Shown here: positions 13,201 through 25,800 of the stretch, piece after piece | How the letters are laid out: every line of letters begins with the position of its first letter | Position numbering within the stretch: the stretch's first letter is position 1 | Assembly: GCA_963402885.1 (NCBI GenBank) | Contig: OY727094.1 | Span: 35,652,501-35,716,500, forward strand | DNA: 64,000 nt | Direction: 5' to 3' | DNA from: Antedon bifida | Lineage: Eukaryota; Echinodermata; Crinoidea; Comatulida; Antedonidae | Made by a program: the position numbers and the translations under genes | Notes under the pieces: generated by a model | Database searches by the model: none | Told to the model about the DNA's origin: nothing | The model's input: the letters and a program-made list of their open reading frames with translations, nothing else

Positions 13201-16200
13201 TTATCCTGTATAGCAACACTACTGTACATATCACATCTGATTTCTGTATTTTTTAAGTTAATTTTTTTTTCGTTGTGCTCCCTTACTAAAAAAAATTATA
13301 TTTTTATTTAAATCTATTCAGATTATTCCTTGGATTTTAACTTTGAATTATGAGATTAATTTCTTTTTCCCCCTTTTTTAACTTTATTGTTCTATTTTAA
13401 TCCAAGATGTGGACATTACCTCTTTTCCCCAATAGTAGTACACTAGTATTATTATAGCTGGTTTTCTCAATGTTTTGGGTTTTTTCGTAACTTTACAGGA
13501 GCATTGTCAACGGCAATAAATGTTGTTTTAAATGAAAATAAAATGAAACTGTTTATCGTCAATCAGGTTCACATTGTAATCTGTGGTTTATGTTTATTGA
13601 ATGTTTTTGACCGTAACAAATATAATTACTTTACCATCCCAAAGAAATCTTTCATTTTTTATGACTCAGTTTAAAAAGTAAATGGAAGAATGGTTTGTAA
13701 ACATTTTTAATTTCTTTAACAGGTTGTTCTTATGGCGCATGCATTGAAAAGGATTTCATACTCGACGTGCGAACCAGACAACCACCAGTTTGCGTTTCTT
13801 GCTCGTAATCCAAAAGGCCCTGTTGGTCTGCAGTACTGTCACGTTTTCTGTACAGAAGAAAGATTTCAGGTAAGGCAAGTGTATTCTAATAACGGATCAA
13901 AATTATGTTACTGCAGTTACTGCAGTAACTACATTTTTTACAGCAATAACTTATTTGTTTCAATGTAGTTCATGAGGCAGTTACTGCAGTAATCAGTGTG
14001 TGTTAGAGTAAACAAAATGTAGTTACTGCAGTAATCAGTGTGTGTTAGAGTAAACAAAATGTAGTTACTGCAGTAATCAGTGTGTGTTAGAGTAAACAAA
14101 ATGTAGTTACTGCAGTAATCAGTGTGTGTTAGAGTAAACAAAATGTAGTTACTGCAGTAATCAGTGTGTGTTGGAGTAAACAATATGTAGTTACTGACAG
14201 TAGAATAATGTTGACATGCTCCTTACAGCTCCTCTATAATTAAAAAAAAAAGAAGTGACGCAGTAGCTCAGTATGTTTTCCAGCATCCGGGGTCCAAATC
14301 CATGACCATGATACTGTCACTTCGTATTAAACCTCATAACAACTGAAAGTACTGCATAAGTTTATGATTGTAATTCATGCGAAAAAAAATTCATCCGGTT
14401 TCAAAGTAATAATAGGTAATGTTCTTTAAAATGAATTAATAATATTCATTAATATTTATTATGTGTCATCGTGCATTGGATATCAGCTACAATAAGTAGT
14501 CCTTTTAAGTCATATTTATCCAATACATACAACTGCTGTAGACTTTCCGTTTTAAACACTCATATCCCCTTTAACAAATAAGAAGACGGATTGTAGAGAA
14601 ATGAGTGGGAGTTATAAATAAATAAGATAAAGGATGTATTTAATTGTATTATCAACAAATTGACATCAATATGAAAAATACGAAATGAGCAATTTGCAAA
14701 GTACAAAGAATAATTATAGTTTATGAAGAAAATCTACTAATACAAAGAATTCTAGTTACTAAATTCATTGAGTAAATATGTGGGAGGTATAGACTATAGG
14801 AAAAAGTATTACTAACTAATACTATAATAATAATTTAAAAATAATATGAAAAAAAAACCAAAGAATATGAAAAAAAAAATGCAAATCTAGATTAAGCACA
14901 ACAGATCATAGTTGATAAGAATGATCTTAAAAAAATGTCTAAAATAAATATTATAATTCAGATATTGTTTGATTTTCAGAATAAATCACTGAATTTGTTC
15001 CTTACAGGATATTACAGTTTGAATGCTATAAATGATTCTGAACTTACCAAATATGGTCAGGAATTAAGGATTTTAAATTCTGTAATTATTGTAGGAGTTG
15101 GTTAGTGTCATTGCGCCATACAGACTAATTTTTTTTTTTTAATATACAAACAAATTGTGTAAGAAGGTCAAGAGTTTAATTATGATCTGATTGTGGTTTA
15201 ATTTGTAATCAATACCGGTTGTATTTGGACTTGATTTCCTGATTTTACCTTTACTTCTTCTGTAAGGCATACGTTACAGTACATTTAACTTGGAATATAC
15301 TTTTGGTTTCCTACAAAGCACTTTGGTGAACATAAAGATTAGAAGATAGATTTAATAAGGACTAATTATTTAACAAAACTAATTAATTATTAATATGAGG
15401 GTGTGTGGCTCAGTGTGTTAGATGTTGCACTATTGATTGTGAAGTTAAGGTTCGAATCCAACGCTCATCGCATTGCTTGTATCCTTGGGCAAGACACTTT
15501 CTTTTTACGTTTGCCTCTCTCCACCCAGGTGTACAAATGGGTACCTGGTATGCTCACAATACACTGAGGTTGCAACTATGTTTCCAGATGTGTTTGATCC
15601 AAAAATGACTAGGGTAATAATGTAAGCACTTTGTACATTAAGTGCTATAAGAATGATGTATTATTATTAGAAATTGTAAAATAACACATTTTTTAATTAA
15701 TAATACTGCACATAACAAGACATGAATGTCAATAGTAGATATTGGATATACTAATTATTATTATTACATATTCTACAAGAACACCATATTTGTATTGTGC
15801 AAAACCTTTGTTTAAAATGATTAATATTAGAAGGGTTCACCAGGGACTATACCGTCGTTTGCAGTTGTTCTTTGTTAAACGAAATGAAAACAAATTGTAT
15901 TTAGAAAACCTTGATAAAGTACAGTACAAAAAGAACCGAGCAAATGTTAGTTGTAAAATTCTCATGAATATTCATTTATTAATTCTCATGAATATTCATT
16001 TATTAATTCTCAAGAATATTCATTATTTTATTTCTGAAAAAAAGACCACATAAATATTTTAATAATCAAATATAAAACATTCAAGTTCTTTTTTGAGACA
16101 TTTTATAGATACAGTTGTTCGATTTCTATTCTATTTATCATTCATTTACTTTTGTCTCAAATTATTATTAATACAAATTTTTATAAAATATTGATATATA

Positions 16201-19200
16201 TTTTATTGTTTATTTTGTTTAATTGTTTTTTTTATTATTATTTATTTATTTATTTATTTTTTATTTTTTTCTTGTAGAAATTGTTATAATTTTTATAGAA
16301 AGTTAAATCGGTAAATGGAAAATTTGTAGTCCGCCATGGAAATCGGTAAATTTGCCAGGTATACATTGTTTATGCTGCATAAAATATATAATTATTCTAC
16401 AATATTTACCAGTCTGATCAATATTATTGTATTGTGTACAGACTCTCCTTCGCTGCTTAGCGATTATGATTGTCTAATTGTATCGTCGGTATCGTTAGCA
16501 CTTTTAGAATATTACCACCACATGGCGAGGCAGTCAAACGTTATAAATAACCACAGTCAGGTCAAGTACTCATCACAGACTAGCTGCAATTACTCTTCTT
16601 TGCTAGGCCTAGGTGCCATTATTCTTGATTGCATCTAATGATGAAACACTTAGAGCCATGATGTCGGTATAAATAATGTCTTTACACATCATTTTGGTTA
16701 TATGATGAAGATGTTGAGGTATTGAATGTAGAATTTTCCATGTTGGAATAGTGTCATACAGTAGCAGTCTGTGAGTATAGAGATTATGGTGAACTCCCAC
16801 TAGTTTTCCTCAATTTTAGATTTATTTTGTGTATTTAATTTTGTTTAAATATTTATTATTAATATTATACAGTTTTAAAACACGGCAAAAGTTATTTTTA
16901 AAGTAGTTTATATCAGCTACTGCTTTTACGGATTTTTTCGAGAGCTTTGTTGTTGAGTTCTAAACAGCTGGGAGATGTATTTTACATCTCGCAGTTCTAA
17001 GTAACATTTGTCTGTATTTAGTATATAGGAATCAATATTATCTGTATTTCTGCTTTGGTTGATCAATAATGTGTGTTGTATGTAAACTTACTGTACCTTA
17101 TTATATCATAGGATTTTGTTAAGCGCATGTTATTGTTATTGCTATTCAGATATGAAGACCCTTGATATTAATAACAATCAACTTGCATTTTATAAATCTG
17201 TTATTGCCCTGCATAATTAATAATAATAATAACTAGTGTTTAATTACATAGGAAATGACCTTGAGGTCGTGGAATGACAATTACAATATTAAAATGGAAC
17301 TTGAAGTATCAACAGTAATTCCAAATTCTTAATGTGCTGCCTTTAAATTTGTAGAAAAATGCACCATACAATAATCCCCGATTTTGACAAAAATCTTTTA
17401 GAATTGTTGTACTGCAGTTACTGCAGCAACTACATTTTGTTTACTCTTTAAAACCTGTTAATGCAATTATTTAGCAAGCTTTTTTGGGGGCAATTATACA
17501 AAAAAACAATTTAGGTACTGCAGTAACTGCAGGAGAGTAACTTTAACATGATCCCTAAGAAAAGAATTAAAATCTTTAATACGTGAATATTCAAATTATG
17601 CATTTTACACTCAATAAATAGAGAAGGTTACTTTACTAGATTGAGTGGATATACACATGATGTAATTTGTAATACCCATTACATTAATGTGAGATCAGCA
17701 CTTTAATTACTGCAAAGGCTTCCACATTCATTGTAACATTACAGTCAACCAATCCCAGGTACCTATTTATAATCCTGGTTGAAAATGCATTGGGAGTCAA
17801 TGACCTCCATCATGAGCAAAGACATAACAATGATTTCAAATTTTAAAAATAAGCTTTATAATATTGTTAAATGAATATTAATTAATACTTGTTTATCTGA
17901 TGTTATCTATCTGCCTTTAATTTCAACAATGTTTGCTCAGCACTTGATAATAGATGATATCAGTAGTATATTGACTTGATAATAGGTGATATCAGTAGTA
18001 TATTGACTTGATAATAGGTATTATATCATATAGTGTTTGATAAAGTCTATTAACACTATGTTTGTCTTCTGATTCATGTCTCAAGTAGTTTTCAAAGCAA
18101 ATTGTTGACTTGACTTACATCAAATTAAAATATCGTTTTTGTTTGATGTTGTAGACACAAAGTTACTTCAATTCTAAGCACAGCTGTTCCATCATAGTGT
18201 TCATACTTAAATTGTCGCATCTTCGGCATAACAATGATTTTACTGAATGGATACGGGTCGTTTAACATGACGCCTTATCCTGAGACTTTTGAGTGAGTGA
18301 CTCACAGACAGTAGATCTTTCAGAATATCATTGATCATTAATTATCATTGTTTATGTTTCAAATGATGTGAACCGTCTGTTGTTAACTTATGATTTAAGC
18401 AAACATGATAAATCAGTTCAAATTAATCATAGATTGCTTCGGAGAGTCACCAGTGACTCAAATTAGATACCTCTTACTCATTACCAATGAGTCTAAAGTA
18501 GGAACTTTAAAGAGATTATAGTATAGTTGTTGGTATTGTAGTTTTCCTGGAGTAGGAATAAAAGGGTTACAGAAACTGCCTTATAGCCTGGCAAACATCT
18601 TCGAGTACTGAGACTCTAGTATTTTCCTTTTTCCTTCCTGTCGTACAAACGCAATCCTGTTCCAGGGACAATACTGTACTGTGAGTTACCACAATATGAA
18701 GAAAGTCCAGCTAGCTGGTAGTAGACAGTTGCTTAAGTAAGCTCTTAATACAAAGTGCATAGGATATTGCTGGTAAGATGGTTTGGTTACTGCACTGTTG
18801 TTTCTAGTGTTTGAGAAGTTTTTAAACATTCAGTTTGCTGTATTTATGTAAGTTGTGTTCAATTAAGTCCTAAAGTAACAGTTATATCCAATACTACTAA
18901 TGTTTGTTGTTGTATTTTCATGAAACAATTTATTGTTTTTGCTGGCTTTTTTTTTATGCCAATTCTTTTCCTTAAGTTGTAGGTACATTTTGTGAATGAG
19001 TTTAACCAGCATAAGTTCATTATTTTCTTGACATAGAAAATCATAATTCCAAGTAATTATAATTAGACTAAAATGGGAATATTCCAACAATAATAGAACC
19101 AACATATAGTAAATAGTTTATTTAGCATGAATTTTATACTAGTAAGTGAAGTCCAATTTGGTCTACTTTAAAAGAGTGAATATAGGGATCATTTCAACAT

Positions 19201-22200
19201 TTTCAATCTACTGCAGTTACTGCAGTACTATATTGTTTACTGCAATATTGTATGATTTTAGTTGGTTTATAAACAGTGTGTATGATTACCAAAAAACAAC
19301 CTTGCTAAAATAATTACATAAAATGTTAAATAGTAAACTAAATGTAGTTTACTGCAGTAACTGCAGTAGGGTAATTGTGACATGGTCCCTTTTTAAAATT
19401 GACTAAACAGTAGCATTTTTACTGTATAATAACAACAATTATGAAATGGTATTTACGATGGTACTTAAGTCTATAATATCTGTGATAATACTTAACTCAA
19501 TTATTTGTAGTACATGTAGTATTCAAATACATATGCTATAGTATCTACAAATTAGATTATAGATTGTACCAGTTTATCTCTAATTTATCAAATCATACAA
19601 AGGCTTATAAACTTATAAACACTGAAATCTTCCATATTACAGTTTATTAATTCATATCTCATAAATTTCAATTTCTTTATAGGCTGAGGAGCTAAACGCA
19701 GTACTGGGCAAAGCGTTTAAGGTCGCGTACGCAACATTGACAACAAAAAAAGAATTCTTTGAATTGGTAGATGGATTAAACAAGGAAGAACAAGAATTTT
19801 ATGAGAAAGTTCAGGAACGTATGAGAAAAAAGAACGAAACGAAACCTGAAGATTTACTGAAAGAGCAAGCATTGTTAGCACCTGATGCGGTTAGAGGGTT
19901 TGCAAGGGAATCTGACAACATTCAAATTGTAAGTACGATTCGAAGGAACCCTTTTTTTGTGAAGTGCTCTTTTCAAACTAGGGCCCAGAAGTGTAAATAG
20001 GCCTATGGAGAATAGGTCTAACTAGTCTAGCTCATGATAATGTTGCCCTTTTAAAATCATAGCTGAAGTGCCCTCACTAGAGATGGCAGATGCAAAATTG
20101 TAGTATATATTCATAATTAATTTTTAAATTATTATGACACCTTTAAACACCTTGCTTAGTGTGCATCTCTCCTAATTCCCAAAACATCCCAAACTCATTA
20201 ATTTATAGTTCTGACAAAAATCAAAATTGACCTTTATGTCTGCTCATTAACAGACAGATGGTTGTCTTCAAATATAGAAAGATAATTATTATACTTGATT
20301 TGATTTATAGCAACTTCACTTGTGTCTGGCTTAAGTTTTAAAATCAAATCACGTAATCACTGTCCTAAATAGAATCTGGATACAAAAATATAAAATGAAA
20401 AAAATTGTAAATGTTATATTATTTCATCCTGGAAACATCCTTAATGGATCATGTCAAAACTATTGTACTGCAGTTACTGCAGTAACTACATTTTTTAATA
20501 CTACATGTACATATGAAGATGTTTATGAAACAATTACTGCTGTAATAAATAATTACATAAACCAGGTTATAAAAAAATGTGGATGTAATACTGCAGTAAC
20601 TGCAGTAGAATAATGTTGACAATGGTTCCTAAACAAAAGGTCAACGAACCATATCATTTTTTTCTTTTTTTAATAATTACATCATAGTTTTCTTTAGGTC
20701 AATTTGGTTGGTAGCCATTTTTTTTATCAAAACTATATTTGTTTTTTTTCATATGAAGAAAAGTAAATATTTGTGGTAATTTCTCCTAATTCATTTTAAG
20801 TACTGATTAAATATTATAAATATTGTGGTTTGATACAAACCATATGACCCACAATCCTTTGACTCATAATAATACCAAACATTATTATCTTTTTGACCTT
20901 GACTTTCTCCTAAATTATATATAATTTGTTCATTTAAGTTTCTTAAATTCTATACTAGATACCAGTAGATACAATGAATTATTGACTGTAAAAAATCAAA
21001 TGTTAGTACTGTTCTGTATACTGTATATGACCCCAGTATAATCCCATATTCGAGTATAATCCCATACCCTAAATTAGACTAAATTTGAACACGTAAATAC
21101 ATTGTTAATACAGTTCATTATATAATTCTACCCTTTTTTTTTTACCAAATTTCTAACCCAGGCCTACTTGGACTATACATCTAAAACAATGTGGTTTGAA
21201 TTTTTAAATGAGCTTAATAAACAGTCACAACTTGTCATAATTATAGTTACCAGCAACAAAATATAATTTTCATAATTTATTTCAGCAAATTGTTATGTTG
21301 TGATTATAAAGAGATTCTAGTATTAATGTCGTTGTTATTGCAACTATTATGTATGCATGCAACTAATGTGTATGGTATATAGGAAGAGGGCTGTATTATG
21401 TATGTATGCAACTAATTTGTACAGTTTGGTATATAGGAAGAGGACTAAATTATGTTTCATTCATTACTCTTGAGCTATGTGTTTTCTAAGTTAATATTTT
21501 TCCATTTCAGAAGAAACCAAAGAAATCAAAATTCTCCAAAACACCGGATAACTCATCTGTGTTCATAAATTTACCCGACAACGTCCAACTGCTGTCTTGG
21601 GGAAACGACTCTGAGGTTTCCCTTTTTCCAAACTTGCAGTCTACCTCATCAGACAACTTGACAGACCCCCAATTCACTCAGTCTCTTCCAACCAATCAGG
21701 ATAGGGAGTGTCAAGAATCAGCCAATCAGCAGTCACATTCGTTGCCTAGTTATCCCGAGGAGGTTAGCCCTACTGCTCCACCTGTTGAGCCTTGTGATTT
21801 TCAGCAAGAAATGGTATAAACTCTATTTTGTTTTTCTTTATTTTTCATCTTTATTTTTCTATATATAACGTCTATCCCTGGATTTCTGTATGATACAAAA
21901 GTTTAATATTGTATGAGTTATAGTTGACATTTAATCTGTTATGTAATTAATATTGCATTTTTTTTAACACGTTTCCATTCGACATTATTATCTATTTATG
22001 GTATCATTATTTTGTGTTGTATAAAATATTACAAGAAGTTGGCTCTTTTCCCATTTTGGCCTTCCATAAAATATTCAATAAAACCTTATGAACGTTTTAA
22101 TTGCTCGCAGTTTGTAGGTTGGGCTTCTATTCATTCAGATTTGTATGGCTTACTGTAGGACTGTAGCCATTAGTACGATTGGTAAGGTTTAACCTGACCA

Positions 22201-24813
22201 CTTTTTCACGGAGAGGCCTTTGACAACCCTGTGGCCAGCAAAAAGATTGTTGTTGCGTTGTGATTTTGTTGCGACCACCTTGCCACTTTATTTCTCGTGG
22301 CTACAGCACTGTTACATTGACTTTCTTTTATCTCACACAATTTAACAGTTTGTAGGATGGGATCCTATTCATGTGTGTAGCTTACAGATATTGACTTTCT
22401 TCTTAGGTTTCACGTCAAACAAATCGTGTACGGCCACTTCCTCCAGCGCCTTACTACGAAGTTGACGTAAAGAATGAGTGGAGTTTATATGGTGCAGTGT
22501 CTTCAAAAGATGCTCTTACTGTGAATCCTGAATCTATGAATTCTGGCTGCCATATCTTACTGCAGAACGAACAATCTCCTCGCAATCTTGGGGAAACGGA
22601 CTTGCGCGATAAGAGGTCAATTAAAAGAGGGGGTAAAATTCTTCTACAGGACGCTTCTGCTCCTCCGTTGTTTGCTTACGGAGAAAGTTCCGACGAGATG
22701 GACGACCATGAGTATTTAAGCGGGGAACAAAATATTGCGTTTACACTCGATGACGAACAAGAGGTTGAACGAGATGAGGACTACGAGGAGTTGATGCGTG
22801 TTGCGCGAGCTTTTTTGCACGGTTCACCGAGTCGGGTTAATAGGCGGTCGCGTGATGTTTATCGTGATATGTTAGAACGTGAATGTTCTTTGGACGATAC
22901 TTTACGTTATAGTAGATCAGATTCACCATTGTTTGAAAATGGAAAACTATCGTATGGATCTGAACCTAAATTTCAAAGGGCATCAAAGGAACAAAGGTCA
23001 CCAAAGAGGGAACACAGCGCAGCCCTTAAATGTCAAATTGATATGTCAAGGTCATCAGATGATAGTGACAGTGACAATAAAAGTGTTGAGAATTTAATTG
23101 GAAGATTCCAAAACAAATCTGATAAAAATGGAAACTTTAAAACAGCTTTAAAACCCGAAAGACAATCAGACAAATCAAATGTAAAAGATTTTAAAAGTTT
23201 ACCTAAGCCTATACCGAGAAGGAAAGCGCCACCACCGCCACGACCCCCAAAAAACAATGCTTTAAGTACTGTGAACTTATCAAATAATGTTAAAACGGAG
23301 AAGGTCAAAGAAAGTTCAAATGAAAAGAGTTCAGGTCGCATAAAACCAATTCCAGCTCCAAGAACGAAATTCCTAAAATCTGACTCCATGTCAAGTAGCT
23401 CAAGTACAACCTCAAGCGCTACAACTTCTAGTACAACGTCCGGGAAAGGAGGTCATGACAACCAAGCAGTGAGGTCACCAAAACCAGCAAACAGGAAAGC
23501 TGTTCGAGCACCGGGTCACATAGGTCATAAGGTAGAGGTCGATGTCGGAAAATATAGAGATGAAAAAAAAACTGCTGTTGTGCCACCTAGACCTCCAAGG
23601 TAATACTAACTATGATTTTATAAATTACATGAAATAACACTATAAATATATAATAAAGAACAAACTTCCAAGTGATATAGTACAGTGTCCCATCTAAAAA
23701 CCCGTATTTTTAAAGAATCTTTTTATTAAAATGAATGTTGTTTTCTTTGCTGTACCCAGCTCAATGCAAAGCGCTGTGAGAACAATGATTTGTTTATTGG
23801 CGCTATATAAAAACGAGTTATTATTATTACTATTTAAAATGAACATAATGGAACCAAGTTAGATTAAAAGGTACAATTCATGTATCATATGTCCTTCTAA
23901 TTCATTATCATGTTTATAATATTACAAATATTCTTTTTTCTTCAACAGGATACACCCTCCTTCAAATATCACCAATAAGTTTGCTGGTGAACTAGCAAAA
24001 GCTCCATGGTTTAGAACTGGTATCCCTAAGTAAGTTATTCTTTACATGTATTATTTAAAATACCGTAGATTTAATTTATTTATTGTATAATTTATTCTGA
24101 AATTTAAGAATGGTTTAGGTATTCATATAATATCGTATCTTATATATTTTTTGTTATTGATTTTATAAAATAAGTAACAGGTTTTTTTAATATTTTTTCT
24201 AGGGAAATTGCTGTAGATATTTTGTCACAAGAGAACATAGGTGCGTTTATGGTACGTGAAAGTAAGAGTCATCCAGGATGTTTTGCATTGTCTATCAGAG
24301 TTCAGACGACCTTTAACAAGAGTGGCCTGGCTAACTACTTAATTGTTAAGACAAAGAACGGAGGCTATACCATCAAGGTAAGCTAACTACTACTATACTG
24401 TATATTATTGCATTGTGTACATTTCTGATTTTTGATACATAGCTCTGTCTACACTATAAAACTAGTTTGACAAAAAAAAGTGTGATGTGCCCACATATGA
24501 TAATGATATGACATGACATCATGTTCATATATGCAGCCATAAGGATATATAGTATAAGTAAATAGTGAATCATAAGAAGCATTGTTTTAATATTTAAAAC
24601 TGAATTTTCTACTATTTTTTACAGGGTTTTGGCAAAGATTTTGAAGATCTTCCTCGGCTGATCCACCACTACTCCATTCATCAGGATCAACTTCCTTGTC
24701 TGCTGGTGTTGGCAAGAACCAACCCAGGATTTGATTCTGCAGATGACGATGGCAAAACCGAAGATCCGGAATACATGAGTTTAACAGATTTCAGATCCTT
24801 AGCTGAGGAATAA
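7207..24813 (+). CDS. SH2D5: PTB + SH2 adaptor protein, SH2D5-like
   Basis: Ten coding exons: 7207-7464, 8856-8936, 10376-10453, 13723-13869, 19683-19928, 21511-21813, 22407-23599, 23949-24029, 24203-24377 and 24625-24813 (TAA). All join in phase to give 916 residues (912 if Met 7219 is used). A PTB domain spans about residues 83-210, with YVTSFPV and MAHALKRISYSTC...FAFLARNP, which closely resemble vertebrate SH2D5. It is followed by a long linker of about 500 residues, mostly on one large exon, with acidic stretches and proline-rich SH3-ligand-like motifs (KPIPRRKAPPPPRPPK, PIPAPRTK, VVPPRPPR). A C-terminal SH2 domain spans about 789-895, with GAFMVRES carrying the phosphotyrosine-binding Arg (Arg814). 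The expected role is a cytoplasmic scaffold linking phosphotyrosine and NPxY/NxxF ligands to SH3 proteins (family knowledge). It is more than twice the length of mammalian SH2D5 (about 420 residues). An AATAAA overlaps the stop region at 24812. Confidence 0.85.
7448..7625. repeat. 86-bp tandem duplication spanning the exon 1 splice donor
   Basis: The unit starts at 7448 with 'ttcaaagatttgctaag' followed by GTAAAT, and is repeated from 7534, including the exon end and donor and the downstream 'gtattttagtactttxaaaaagatgatgataatta' region. The first copy is the one that reads in phase into exon 2. Confidence 0.85.
8235..8313. mobile_element. Internally deleted family A MITE
   Basis: Both ends are present ('tatcaaactttatgtg' on the left, 'agtttgatagtgtagaca' plus gagctt on the right) but most of the core is missing, leaving about 78 bp. 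It lies in intron 1 of the SH2D5-like gene. Confidence 0.75.
8657..8792. mobile_element. Family A palindromic MITE, near complete
   Basis: Left end 'gctctgtctatactataaaa', right end 'ttttatagtgtagatagagc'. The core is gtgatgtgcccaaatatgg ... ccatatatgggcacatcac. The two halves are reverse complements, so a transcript would fold into a hairpin. Confidence 0.9.
8937..10375. other. Intron 2 of the SH2D5-like gene
   Basis: 1.4 kb of AT-rich sequence. A short SINE-like tail at about 9117-9150 (aagcgctatacaaaaggc followed by ATT repeats) is the only recognisable element. Open frames at 9281-9523 and 9878-10069 lie in AT-rich sequence and resemble no protein I know. Confidence 0.6.
10436..10725. 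repeat. 83-bp tandem repeat carrying exon 3 end and splice donor
   Basis: Unit starts at 10436, 10519, 10602 and 10685, exactly 83 bp apart. Each copy carries 'caagttgccaatgagaag' or the 'aataagaag' variant, followed by GTAAGTCACTACTAAAG. The first copy is the 3' end of coding exon 3. Copy 2 is preceded by 'tttcatctag', a possible acceptor, which would define an 18-nt in-phase mini-exon at 10519-10536. Copies 3 and 4 have 'catctac' instead and lack the AG. Confidence 0.9.
11921..11986. repeat. 16-bp minisatellite
   Basis: About four copies of 'gaacgtttttgtttat' lie in intron 3 of the SH2D5-like gene. Confidence 0.85.
12190..12350. mobile_element. Small palindromic MITE-like element
   Basis: The left arm 'gaaataaggtggtatgac...catattggagctta' matches the reverse complement of the right arm 'taagcaccatatgcag...ataccgtcctgtttc' over about 37 bp. 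The match continues weakly to 'acagtg' at both ends. Only one copy was noticed in this window. Confidence 0.6.
13905..14215. repeat. Family B palindromic element with five 42-bp tandem copies
   Basis: It opens with 'actgcagttactgcagtaac'. A 42-bp unit (gtagttactgcagtaatcag ... gagtaaacaaaat) is then repeated five times, and the element ends in the family B right end 'gtagttactgacagtagaat' followed by 'aatgttgacatg'. It lies just after exon 4 of the SH2D5-like gene. The minus-strand frame through it (13938-14183) is a repeat artefact. Confidence 0.85.
14252..14330 (+). repeat. Possible tRNA-derived SINE head
   Basis: 'gcagtagctcagtatg' resembles a pol III box A and 'gggtccaaatcc' resembles box B at tRNA-like spacing. 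No complete cloverleaf is obvious, so this is probably a degraded SINE rather than a tRNA gene. Confidence 0.35.
15395..15670 (+). mobile_element. tRNA-derived SINE
   Basis: The box A-like 'gtggctcagtgtgttaga' is followed by the box B-like 'ggttcgaatcc', then a body with 'cttgggcaagacactttc' and 'caggtgtacaaatgggtacc'. It ends in 'aagtgctataagaatgatgt' and an ATT-rich tail. The ordering of tRNA head, body and short tandem tail is that of a SINE. The frame from 15405 is not a gene. Confidence 0.8.
15955..16025. repeat. 24-bp minisatellite
   Basis: Three copies of 'attctcatgaatattcattt' plus 'atta' lie in intron 4 of the SH2D5-like gene. Confidence 0.8.
17405..17550. mobile_element. Family B palindromic MITE
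   Basis: Left end 'gtactgcagttactgcagca' with 'actacattttgtttactc'; right end 'ggtactgcagtaactgcagg' plus 'agagtaac'. About 140 bp, in intron 4 of the SH2D5-like gene. Confidence 0.8.
17942..18022. repeat. 32-bp minisatellite
   Basis: About 2.5 copies of 'acttgataataggtgatatc' plus 'agtagtatattg'. Confidence 0.8.
19208..19392. mobile_element. Family B palindromic MITE
   Basis: Left end 'ctactgcagttactgcagta'; right end 'tttactgcagtaactgcagt' followed by 'agggtaattgtgacatggtc'. About 185 bp, ending 290 bp before exon 5 of the SH2D5-like gene. Confidence 0.8.
20460..20632. mobile_element. Family B palindromic MITE
   Basis: Left end 'gtactgcagttactgcagta' with 'actacatttttt'; right end 'atactgcagtaactgcagta' followed by 'gaataatgttgaca'. 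In intron 5 of the SH2D5-like gene. The frame 20395-20613 is only this element read through. Confidence 0.8.
21814..22406. other. Intron 6 of the SH2D5-like gene with a short direct duplication
   Basis: 'cagtttgtaggttgggcttctattcatt' near 22110 resembles 'cagtttgtaggatgggatcctattcatg' near 22347. No gene or RNA is recognised. Confidence 0.5.
23750..23835 (+). repeat. SINE 3' tail fragment
   Basis: 'gcaaagcgctgtgagaacaa' ... 'ggcgctatataaaaacgagt' followed by TATTATTATTAC. The same type of tail occurs near 3440-3490 and 9117-9150. In intron 7 of the SH2D5-like gene. Confidence 0.6.
24441..24537. mobile_element. Family A MITE, right end missing
   Basis: The left end 'agctctgtctacactataaa' and the core 'gtgatgtgcccacatatg' are present. 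The sequence leaves the family consensus after 'catgttcatatatg'. In intron 9 of the SH2D5-like gene. Confidence 0.8.
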
Positions 24814-25509
24814 TAAAGGCAAACCTATTACTCAGGAAGAATTTTATAGAAAATTTGCATAAATTACTGATTGGATTATATGACTATGTTTCAGTAGATT
24901 TCTATCCTGAACTCTGAACTCCGTATTATTTATGAATGTTCACTCCGTCTCCATGCTATAAGACGTGGGAACTAAACCGCAGCTAGGCTTTGTTATTTGC
25001 AGCCAAGTATCGGGAAAATTCAACCAATGATGTAGAGTGACATGATTTGGTAACAACAGTTCTATCTAAAACATGCAAAGAGAATCTGTATTAATTTCAA
25101 GGCATCAACGATGTATTGGGAATCATGATATCAAGTCATTTTTATTCACACTTTCCAACAAAAATACTGAATTTTCGGTTTGTGCACAACTCACATCATC
25201 TGTGATTTGGAAATCGTTTAATGACTGGAATCATTTGATGTTGATTTATTTTGATTCATATTTTCCAACTTATAGAAAAAATATACTGAATTTTTATTCT
25301 GAGAAAAATTCGCGTCAACTGTGGTTCTGAATTCATTTGATGCAAATCTTGTAAATTGTTGTTGGTTGAACTTTTATAGAGAAAAAACAAGAAATCACCG
25401 ATTGCTTGTTTTGATAAAATCAGCATTTTGCTGCAGTAAGACATGTAATTGCTGAGATGCATTTCATTCGTCAAGTTGATTTATATTCATCTCAGCTATT
25501 AAAACACAT

Positions 25510-25622
25510 GGCTATATATGGACATGATAATGTCATATCGCTACCATATTTGGGCATATCACTACCATATATGGGCACATCACACTTTTTTGTCAATACA
25601 CTTTGATAGTGTAGACAGAGGT
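25510..25622. mobile_element. Family A MITE, left end missing
   Basis: The core 'ccatatttgggcatatcac' is duplicated, and the right end 'ctttgatagtgtagacagag' is intact. The left terminal repeat is absent. Confidence 0.8.
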
Positions 25623-25800
25623 TAATAGAAGTCTATGCACTTTATCCACAAGAGACATTCCAAACTTTTTGTATATTTATTAAGATGAATGCGATGTGGT
25701 TGATTGACACTCTTAAGACGTAGAGCTGGTCTCTACATCATATTTATTTAAACATAATGTATTTGTTATGGATTGCTATATTTATGCGTTAAACCACTCA

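Noticed and set aside
13938-14183. Minus-strand open frame encoding a repeated TDYCSNYILFTLTH peptide
   Set aside because: The 42-bp period is a multiple of three, so any frame through this minisatellite stays open. There is no start context, splice site or similarity.
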